A DNA stretch of 64,000 nucleotides from Lineus longissimus (Eukaryota; Nemertea; Pilidiophora; Heteronemertea; Lineidae): NCBI RefSeq assembly GCF_910592395.1, contig NC_088317.1:19080039-19144038 (forward strand), given 5' to 3'. A model generated the notes under the pieces. That model saw only the letters and a list, made by a program, of their open reading frames with translations, was not told the DNA's origin and made no database searches. Below are positions 11,652 to 22,800 of the stretch, piece after piece (position 1 is the first letter of the stretch; every line of letters starts with the position of its first letter). The translations under genes were made by a program, and so were the position numbers.

Positions 11652-13899
11652 GATGAAACTTCGGACATGCTGTGCCTCGTGTCTCCTATTTGGTTATGAA
11701 TTTCCTCTGAGATTTTGGAGCTCGTCCAGGTTTTTCAGTTTTGATAATTCCGTGAAATGTCTCTACCAGGATATGGACGTTATTGAGGGAGTTGTCATTG
11801 TGGTGGTAGCGGCACCTCAGTAGACATCTCTACATCTACAGGAACGTGCCTCTAAACAGGGGGTTGTAGCCTCATCACAAGTCCTGTTCAAAGCGATATT
11901 ACTCTCGCTATTGCTACGGAATTGGGGGGTCTTTTTATTGAGGGAGATGCTACCCCCGCAAAATTGACAAAATTAGAAAGCGGAACTGTGAGTAATGCAT
12001 GTTATTTTGATGAGAGAAAAAACGTATACTTCAGGTTTACCCATGATATTGAAGCGCTTCTTCCTGGTACATAACATAGGAAATGATTCTGTGAATGAGT
12101 AGCCAACATTGATAATTGCCCCTAGTACGATATTTACGCTTTTGTTTTCAAACATAGATCACATCTGACATCGATCTGTTTAAAGTGTCCCAGGGGCCTT
12201 TGACGCGGGTCAATACAGCTGATCGATATACAGGCCGTTCTGATGTTGGGGGGGCCATGTTTTTATTCCGGGTTCATTTGCGCTTTTTCTTTGAGTGGGT
12301 ATAAACTAAATAGGCGTGATAGGAAACTGCGATACGATATTTCCTCTCTCTGGTATTTGGGTCACTAGAGAGTGTAGGAGTGACCCTGACACATATCAAT
12401 ACTTCCTCATTAAATCAAAACTATTTTTCCGACATGTGTTTTTATTTTTAAAATTGTTCAAGTAGGAACTTGCCATGCTGATTGAGCATTTTCGCCCCTC
12501 CATATTTCATAACACTTTCATGGTCGATGGTGACAGCTGACCCTAAACATCTTCCCTTCTTCTAATTCCAAGAAACTGAAGCATTTATTACCCAAACATG
12601 TACTGATGATATTACCCTATGGCCTACAGCTCTTGGATTAAGAAATTTCATTTTAGGGGAGGGGAGCAATTGCGAAATGGTGTCCCTTCAGATTTTATAA
12701 ACATGCAGTCGTTTTTAACATCGAGAAAAAAGAGTAAAGGCTGAGTATCAGCCAGATTAAAGAGTAAAGGCTGAGTATCAGCCAGATTAAAGAGTAAAGG
12801 CTGAGTATCAGCCAGATTAAAGAGTAAAGGCTGAGTATCAGCCAGATTGAAGAGTAAAGGCTGAGTATCAGCCAGATTAAAGAGTAAAGGCTGAGTATCA
12901 GCCAGATTGAAAATCTCCATACGATTTCCATAGGATGTAGTTTACACCTTCAATCTTCACATTAAGTGTATTGTGAGATTCTGCTTTAGAATCTTACAAT
13001 AATCTCCTAGATTCATGTACATTACGTGACTTGGTTACAAAACTGAATAAGATTATTCTTAACTAAATATCTTATACGAAATTGATATGATTTTAATCGA
13101 TCTCCATTTGATGAATTGTGGCCATCAGCCTTGGGCTAGGGTGATAGTCGGCCTCGCTCTATCAATTTATGTAAACTCCGTATCATTGATCTCATATTAC
13201 AGAATTAGAGTCATGTTGTCAATTATTAACGAAACCTTGGAAACAATGTGTTACAATTCAGAAATTAAACGCAAGTGTTACATGATTTAGATTCTGCGGA
13301 AAAGGTAATAGATGTAATATGATAAATAAAACAACACCAATGATAACAATAGACTAGGGCCATTTTGGTAATTGGATATATAGCTGCATAGCAACAATTA
13401 AAACCTTGTCGTCCCAAGAGTAATCAAATGCTGGAATAACATTTCCGCCTGAAATTCATTTTGCTTTTTAATATATGACTGTTGATGAAGTTAAACTGTT
13501 TACTTCATAAAAAACAGTTATATCGACATGTGATTCAATGGTGCATCATTTATATCCATTAATTGTCTCGCCCAGCATCCCTAGAACTTGTGGGACTAGG
13601 GACAAGTCTACAGAGGGTCAATACCCCACCATGTCAAAGCGTTCACACATACTTCAGTGTGCTTCGTCAGTGTAGCGTACACGCAGTTTAGCTAGAAGGC
13701 GTGTCATAATGTGAGGAATTCTAAATTAATCATGTGATTAATTCTAGTATAATAGTTTAGACGTATTCAGTTAGTCCGTTCGGTGACTGGCCAAGTAAAG
13801 TCATATTTTTGTAGGTTTCTATCTGTGTTCGCCCATTTTCGAACTTAGAAGGAAGAACAGGCAACATAAAGCTTCTAGTGAACGAGTATCAAGTTCGCA
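11652..13899. other. Intergenic between divergent TNF ligand and channel genes
   Basis: The first coding exon of the TNF ligand (minus) and of the channel (plus) face away from each other across 2.2 kb, so promoters and 5' UTRs of both should lie here. Apart from the 30-bp tandem array at 12731-12910 I see no element or promoter motif that I would name. Confidence 0.5.
12731..12910. repeat. 30-bp minisatellite, 6 copies
   Basis: Six near-identical 30-bp units (AGAGTAAAGGCTGAGTATCA then GCCAGATTAA) differ only by a few A/G changes. Each contains the perfect hairpin GGCTGA-GTA-TCAGCC. The minus-strand decapeptide frame is a by-product of a period divisible by three. Confidence 0.95.
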
Positions 13900-16800
13900 A
13901 TGGCAGCGACAGGAGGGAAGGCCAATTCCCACGATCGGAAAGACTTCAAAGATAAAATCCGTGATTTTGTAGAACATTTTACGGCAAATACAAGCTTTCA
14001 CGGAGTGAGATACACATTCGAAGCTGCTACGTGCTTTGGGCGGTAAGTACACGTTCAGGGTTTCCGCCAGGATTTTTTTTAATTTTTATATTTTCTACAG
14101 TCGCTGGAGCATGGAGTTTTCGTCTCGTCTTTTGTGAAGACAGTGTAATAATTCTGTAAAATGATGTTTCCTTTTCCTTATTTCAAGCACAATATGGGTG
14201 TTAGTTGTGATCGCCTTTTCTGCGTGGTTCACCTATCAAGTTGTTGAGAGAGTAGCTTACTACAAGACAGACCCAGTCACTGTCGACATGAATGTCGCTT
14301 ACAACCGTTCACTCAGATTCCCAAGTGTTGCCATCTGCAACACCAACCAGTTCAGGTAAGATTATCCCATGTAGCCTTCTCTTATTTACATCAACACTAA
14401 CTAATCCAGGTAAGATCTTCGAGTGTAACCAACTGCTACACCAATACTCGTGTAACAATGTGGTCCGCCAATACTCGTGTAACAATCTGCTACACCAATA
14501 CTCGTGTAACAATCTGCTACACCAATACTCGTGTAACAATCTGCTACACCAATACTCGTGTAACCATCTGCTACACCAATACTCGTGTAACCATCTGCTA
14601 CACCAATACTCGTGTAACCATCTGCTACGCCAATACTCGTGTAACAATCTGCTACACCAATACTCGTGTAACAATCTGCTCCGCCAATACTCGTGTAACA
14701 ATCTGCTACGCTAATACTCGTGTAAACATCTGCTACACCAATACTCGTGTAACCATCTGCTACACCAATACTCGTGTAACAATCTGCTCCGCCAATACTC
14801 GTGTAACAATCTGCTACGCCAATACTCGTGTAACAATCTGCTACACCAATACTCGTGTAAGAATCTGCTCCGCCAATACTCGTGTAACAATCTGCTCCGC
14901 CAATACTCGTGTAACAATCTGCTACGCCAATACTCGTGTAACAATCTGCTACGCCAATACTCGTGTAACAATCTGCTACGCCAATACTCGTGTAACAATC
15001 TGCTACACCAATACTCGTGTAACCATCTGCTACGCCAATACTCGTGTAACCATCTGCTACACCAATACTCATGTAACCATCTGCTACACCAATACTCGTG
15101 TAACAATCTGCTCCGCCAATACTCGTGTAACAATCTGCTACACCAATACTCGTGTAACAATCTGCTACACCAATACTCGTGTAACAATCTGCTACACCAA
15201 TACTCGTGTAACCATCTGCTACGCCAATACTCGTGTAACCATCTGCTCCGCCAATACTCGTGTAACAATCTGCTACACCAATACTCGTGTAACAATCTGC
15301 TCCGCCAATACTCGTGTAACAATCTGCTATGCCAATACTCCTGTAACAATCTGCTACACCAATACTCGTGTAACAATCTGCTACACCAATACTCGTGTAA
15401 CCATCTGCTACGCCAATACTCGTGTAACCATCTGCTCCGCCAATACTCGTGTAACAATCTGCTCCGCCAATACTCGTGTAACAATCTGCTATGCCAATAC
15501 TCGTGTAACAATCTGCTACACCAATACTCGTGTAACAATCTGCTACACCAATACTCGTGTAACCATCTGCTACGCCAATACTCGTGTAACCATCTGCTCC
15601 GCCAATACTCGTGTAACAATCTGCTACACCAATACTCGTGTAACAATCTGCTCCGCCAATACTCGTGTAACAATCTGCTATGCCAATACTCGTGTAACAA
15701 TCTGCTACGCCAATACTCGTGTAACCATCTGCTACACCAATACTCGTGTAACCATCTGCTTTCTCACCAGTTTGCTTCTCTTTGGAGGGGATACAATCTG
15801 CATTATTCTGATGTACCTTTTTGTGTATCAAATTGATATATTGTCAAAAAAAACAATTATGTCCTTGGTATTGTTAATCCAGGGACGACTCTGGGGTAAT
15901 TAAGGGGGTTCGGTGATGGTAACTTGGCCAGGCATGTATTGCCATATCTCGTGAAGGTAAAATAGGAAGTGTTACAGATTTGCTACAAGCTACTCGAACA
16001 CTGCTATATGCACTGACGTACAAGCCCAAGTTCGCTTGAAATGGAACAATGTACACTACACACAGACAGTGCAATACGGGGTACATATAACAAGAGTGTA
16101 CAACTAAAGGAACGTTTAACTTCTCATGAAAATGATGGTATGACCCTCCGATTGGCAACATTCGAGTATAAAACCATGCGAGTCAAGATGACTCTTTTCA
16201 GCTTAATATTTCAAATTGCTCCACCGGTTTAATTATCTTAAATTTCAACTCAATCGAAACTCTTATAAAATATGCATAGATGTATTATGAAACATCATAT
16301 CATATTTGCGCAATTTTATTAATTGCTTGAGATTAGAACATCCATTTTCGTAGGTGAGTTGGCTAAAAGTGAAATGACGTGTGAAGTTCTGTTGATAATG
16401 GACAGCCCATCATAACAATCGGTTATTTTGGCAAGAAGTGATGCGTAGCACAATATGAGTTATCTGAACTAAAATATTCATATCGCCTTGGAAACCTGTC
16501 AACAATGCACATCAATTGTGCAGCTCTCTTTTCTAATTAAATAACAGGTAACAGTATAATTTACACTTTTTTCTTCTTTTTTTACAAGGGCATAGACTTT
16601 TTCTTCTTTTTTTATAAGGGCACAGATTAACCAGGAAACAATATTGCATCGCTTCCATACTTTATCGACTATACATGTACTCTCATTTACTGTCGAATAC
16701 GTTATGAAAATGGGATACATTCCTTGTCAAAATACAAAGTCATGTAGAAAATCATTATAATGAGATTTTTATAAGATTATTTATAACGATCTTATTTAGT

Positions 16801-19800
16801 TTTACATTTGCATATACATGTACATGTTTGATATACTCTGTGTTGAACGGTTATCTGATATAGGGCCTTTCTCAGTCTTTACCTCAAATGATAAGAAATA
16901 CTTCAGCATTCAGATTGAAATAGTAATGAACACAAGTCATAATGAGACAGTCTCACTCTGCTCAGTACTACGTTGGTACGGTGTCTAAGTTTGATTTCCG
17001 CAGCAGTTGCCTGCTCGGGAAAAAGAGCTCAGTCCCAACAAAATATTCTTCAACTTTCCTGCTTCGGTAACCGCAGCTAGAAAACGTTCTTGACAAGAGG
17101 AACCAGGCCTTCACTGTCAAAATGCACGCTGAACCTCCTTTCAGAATGACCAAAGCGTGGGAGGCCGGCATTTATAGGAAGCTGGAAACCTTCTACGGCG
17201 CCGATCTGAACACAAGACGAAATATCGAAATCCTAGATGACTTGAATATCACCCAGACTATACTAGACATGGCACACAGGAAGGAGGACATGATCAAGAA
17301 GTAATTATTTTACTTCAGTTACATTAATATTCGGAAGCTGTAAAAAGCTGTTTCAAGCAGCGAACTCGGTCCTCGATTCTGTTCTGTTTCTACCGTAGCG
17401 ATCGCAGAGATCTACTGACATAATTGATATTCAGATTACACTCCTTCCAGAGGTGATTCGGAACCAATGATGTTAATAATAATGATAATAATAGTGAGTT
17501 CATATGTCACGTTTTTCACTGTAATATCTACTGTCTCAAAGCGCTTTACAGTCGCAAACATTATTACCCAGCCTATCCAGAACCCTTTCTTGAGAACCAA
17601 GGACATCCACAATCTAGCGCACACAAGGACATTTCATGTTCCAGTGCATGTAATTAAGTGGTACCATCGATCAAGGAAATTGGAGTCAAACGTTCTGCAA
17701 ACAAACCTCTTTCGCCACATTTTTTAGCAACTCATCAGATTCCAAGATTGTTTTTTCCGACTCAGATGCTCAGATTAGTATCAAGACACTCAGGTTTTAT
17801 TATTGTGTTTCACAAACTCAGCAGATGTCCTGATTGTGTTTTACGAACTCGGCAGATATCCTGATTGTGTTTCACAAACACAGCAGATACCCTGATTGTG
17901 TTTCACAAACTCAGCAGATATCCTGATTGTGTTTTACGAACTCGGCAGATATCCTGATTGTGTTTTACAAACACAGCAGATATCCTGATTGTGTTTCACA
18001 AACTCAGCAGATGTCCTGATTGTGTTTTACGAACTCGGCAGATATCCTGATTGTGTTTCACAAACACAGCAGATACCCTGATTGTGTTTCACAAACTCAG
18101 CAGATATCCTGATTGTGTTTTACGAACTCGGCAGATACCCTGATTGTGTTTTACAAACACAGCAGATATCCTGATTGTGTTTCACAAACTCAGCAGATAC
18201 CCTGATTGTGTTTCACAAACACAGCAGATATCCTGATTGTGTTTCACAAACTCAGCAGATATCCTGATTGTGTTTCACAAACTCAGCAGATATCCTGATT
18301 GTGTTTTACGATCTCTGTTTCTCTGAATGTTTGTTTGTTTCTCTATTTTGTTTATTATTTTCAGGTGCGTTTGGAAAGGGCATGATTGCAGTCACCATAA
18401 TTTCACACAACGGATGACAGATTTTGGGGTCTGTTTCGTGTTCAACGATCTAATGTCTGTAAGAGACCCGGATGAGTTTAAAACTCAGAACACGGGTACG
18501 TACGGTGGGCATGTATCATTATGATACTAACTGACGTCTGGGCATGTACGGTGGGTACGGTACGTACGGTGGGCATGTATCATTATGATACTAACTGACG
18601 TCTGGGCATGTACGGTGGGTACGGTACGTACGGTACGTACGGTGGGCATGTATCATTATGATACTAACTGACGTGTGGGCATGTACGGTGGGTACGGTAC
18701 GTACGGTGGGCATGTATCATTATGATACTAATTGACGTCTGGGCATGTACGGTGGGTACGGTACGTACGTACGGTGGGCATGTATCATTATGATACTAAC
18801 TGACGTGTGGGCATGTACGGTGGGTACGGTACGTACGGTGCGTACGGTGGGCATGTATCATTATGATACTAACTGACGTGTGGGCATGTACGGTGGGTAC
18901 GGTACGTACGGTGGGCATGTATCATTATGATACTAACTGACGTGTGGGCATGTACGGTGGGTACGGTACGTACGGTGGGCATGTATCATTATGATACTAA
19001 CTGACGTGTGGGCATGTACGGTGGGTACGGTGCGTACGGTGGGCATGTATCATTATGATACTAACTGACGTCTGGGCGCAGTGGTGTAGCGCCCTATAAT
19101 AGAAATTGTATGGTCCACCCCCAGCCGAGTCACGATTTCTTCTTCTTGTCGAGTCTATATGTTCAATTTGAAGCTACTGATGATACTGAAAGAAAATTAA
19201 TGAAAAAAAGTGGTTCGACCAAAGCATAATAATAATGCGAGTTATACTTATCAAAGTGATAAGTGGGATAGTCCGGCAGGCAGCGGTTAGTTTTAGCGAC
19301 ACATCAACTGTTTCAGGAGCCTCGTCTGGGCTGCAGTTGTTCCTGAACGCCGAGGTTTATGAACTCTCGCCAGGCCCACACTTACCAGCGGGAATCCAGG
19401 TGTTGATATTCAATGGCCATGACCATCCTCGGGTGTTAGATTTAGGCACGGCGGTGCCAGTGTTCGAGGTTTCTAGAGCTGCCCTGCATCTCTCAAGCGT
19501 AAGTTTCACTGTCGGTTTAGCAAGTAACCGTTTAGGCTGTCTGGAACTAACAATACGACTGGCCCCCCTCTCGATTTTGTTGTTACACCACTGATTGTAA
19601 AAAGGAATCTTGTCAAAAGCCCTTATTACAGATTTTAGGTTTGTTTTTTTGAATTGTAATAATAAGAACAATGATGATAGTGATGATAATTACAGTAGAT
19701 GGCTATGGCTCCATTCTCACATGAGTTTTGTTTCATAAGCCACTTTAAAGGTGCACAACAAGCTCATGTAAAATTTCGAGGGCATTACGTGTATATGTTT

Positions 19801-22800
19801 ACCCATTTCTGTAATGCACGTTTATCGGTTCACAGGTTTCTCGGCTACCTGATCCTCATGGCCGCTGCGCCTCCCATACATTGAGAGACTTCAAGGAGTA
19901 CTCCTTCCAAGCCTGCCTTGCGGAGGTAATCACCAACGCAACAGCCGAGTCATGTGGTTGTATCGGATACGAACAAAGATGGGTTGGACCCGATAGGCCT
20001 CCGTATTGTAATTTGTCAACCTTGTATGGCTGCCACAGTGACGTCAGTAAGTTGAAGATGAGGGGTGGTCTGAAACTCCCTTTGAATTGATATCAATAAG
20101 AATGCAAGATGTGTTGTTTTATCTAGTGCAAGATAACTCGGATGGTACGGCTATGCCTTAAAAAGACGCTGAAGCACTAGGCCGCTCCTCTCATTTCCTC
20201 ATGTATCGATGAAATCCACAACTCGTCACGGACCGGAGTGTTTTGAATAGGTTGTTTTGAGATTTGCTTGTTATATTTCCGTAATGATGAAACACGTGAC
20301 AACTCTGAAACGTGCTAATTTCGACCTGTATTACTAGTTGTTAAAGAGTGCCCAGGAAGTTTTTGGTCATCTACAGCCGAGCAGACTATATTCAGAAATG
20401 ATTTAACTGCGGTTTTATTGCAGACGCTCGTTCGTTCACGGGCACGTGTCCCCATCCCTGCCATCAAGAGGACTACACCACTACCCTATCCAACACGGGC
20501 CTCTCCACGACTAGCATCAGCGCAATGTTGAATGTCTTCCGGTCGGACGCGCCCTTACTTGCAAACTACAGAAAAGCTTTGCTCCTCAGGCAACTGGTGG
20601 ATGAGGATACCGTCGAGGACGATAAAGACATGTTACATGGCCTTTATAATACGCATCACAAGTTACAAGTTGAAGTTCAGACACCCCTTCGAGCCAATAT
20701 GTCTAATATAGACCGAGAACTGCTTAAGGCTTTAACGGAGTTGGAATCTATTGATGATCGACTGGCAAACGCGACCAAGAGCCAAACCGAGAACTACGAA
20801 TACGTCTTCAGGGTCCAAACCATTGAGAAATTCTTGAATCCGAAGCTAGTCGAGTTGGAGATACGAACTTGGGAACTAACAGTCACCGTACTCCCTTATG
20901 AGTTAAAGCCTAACATGTTTAATAATGACCCCAGTGCACAGAAAACCACCAAACTGCTGATAAGGCAACTGCAAAACTACTTTTCTGAATCAAAGGCTTT
21001 GATATATACAGTTGAGAAGATGTATAACATCTACACCTTGAAGATCTTGAAGGAGAACCTCACGGAATATAATGGATTGTCGGTACCACGGGGAATCATC
21101 AATTACAACCGAGACGCAATAATTCAAGCAATTCACAAATTTTCTAACTTTGGTCAGGTTTTAAGAGACAAGATGGAGCTATTCGAAGATATGGCATTGC
21201 GACTGCCCACAGACAACAAGACTCTCTTTGAAACTTGGTACCATGAGATGTTGGCGGCCGCAAACGAAATTAACGGAGTTTCTCTTGGCCAGTTTCGGTC
21301 CAGCGCTCAGGAGTTGCTGAAAGAGATGAAGAAAGTTAGCAACACCCTCAGGGATGGGATAAAGAAATTTCAGGAGAGCAATGCGAAGTTTAAACATTTT
21401 CTTTTTGCGATACTGGACCTGATGAGTACTTACGATTGGAAAAAGTCGCGATACCGTGTCGATGCAGTCGAGAGGGTCTTCACAGAAGTTGTGGAGCAAG
21501 CTTATGATTTGATCCCCATCTGGGAGAAGGTTACCAAGGAGAAGCTCATTGCACTTGTCACACCACTATCGGTGTTCAAAGACGCGATCGTCGACTACAG
21601 ACGCGGAAGCAACGTAGTGATGGAGACACTGACAAAATTCGAGGAGACCAAGTTGGATTCAAAATCAATTCGTCTCGTCCACGATGCCATAACTGCTGTT
21701 CAAATAGACTTGCCGGACATTAGTGTTGCGTTCGCTTCGGAGACAGCCAAGATATTACCGCTGCTTCTTAACTTGGAGAAGGCGTTTGAAGATGTGTATC
21801 ATCTCATCGGGGGCGTGGAAAAAGCGAGAGATGGATTCCTGGCTGAGCTGGACGATTTCCTGTATGAGGTGGAGTCGTTTAACAAAACTCTACGAATCGA
21901 TGACGTCATGATAAGGTGAGAAATACGTAACTGTATAAGATATCAGATGTGAGATTTCACTCCAATGTTTGGAATCAAGGTCACGGACCAAGGTCACGGA
22001 CATGCAAATTCACGAAACATTTGCAAACTGCAGTCATTCGTCGCAGAATATTATTCTAAAGAGAGGACATGTACTAAGATGTGCACTGTCTCACTAAATT
22101 CCGAATTTCGTTCATGATCGAACTGCTCGTATCACATAAGTGATTATTGATTATAGAATCGATTCTTTGTAACATTAACACAACATTTCGTTGGTTGCGA
22201 GTTTTGAACTTCCATTTCACAAATGGAGGCGCCACTATCTTTCTGTTTGATTATATTGCTTCTCCAAAGACTGGTGTAGCCCCGGGAAGCTGCTGCGCAG
22301 ATGCAGGCTTCCACAGATCTTGCTGAAATATAACGACTTCCTCTTTCTTTCAGGAAGAATGTTCTTGCCCTACAAGTGTTTTATCAAAGTCTCAGCTTAA
22401 CCGAAGTTTCCAAGTCACCGGCTTACACATGGTTTGCCTTGCTGTGTGAGTACTAACGTGGACACCCAGGTTTAAAATTAGTATAGGACTATAACACGAT
22501 CCTTAGTCTAGATCCTTAGTCCAGATCCTTAGTCTAGATTCTGTATGATCTTAACCCTTATAAAAAATATTGCAATTTTCGACGAGGGCAGTTGTCTAAG
22601 TTGCATGCTTATGAATGAACCGAGCCCCATATCAAAAGTTGCCCAATGTGTTGTTGTTTCTGTGCCAATGTGTTGTTTCTGTGCCCAGTGTGTTGTTTCT
22701 GTGCCCAGTGTGTTGTTTCTGTGCCCAGTGTGTTGTTTCTGTGCCCAGTGTGTTGTTTCTGTGCCCAGTGTGTTGTTTCTGTGCCAATGTGTTGTTTCTG

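Noticed and set aside
14425-15760. Possible CRISPR-like or other direct repeat arrays
   Set aside because: Units are contiguous with no unique spacers and the host is an animal; these are minisatellites. The same holds for the other arrays.
14401-15903. Overlapping open frames of about 330-480 codons on both strands
   Set aside because: They lie wholly in the 27-bp tandem array. The period is a multiple of three and the unit lacks stops, so long frames are expected; they also sit in an intron of a well-supported gene.
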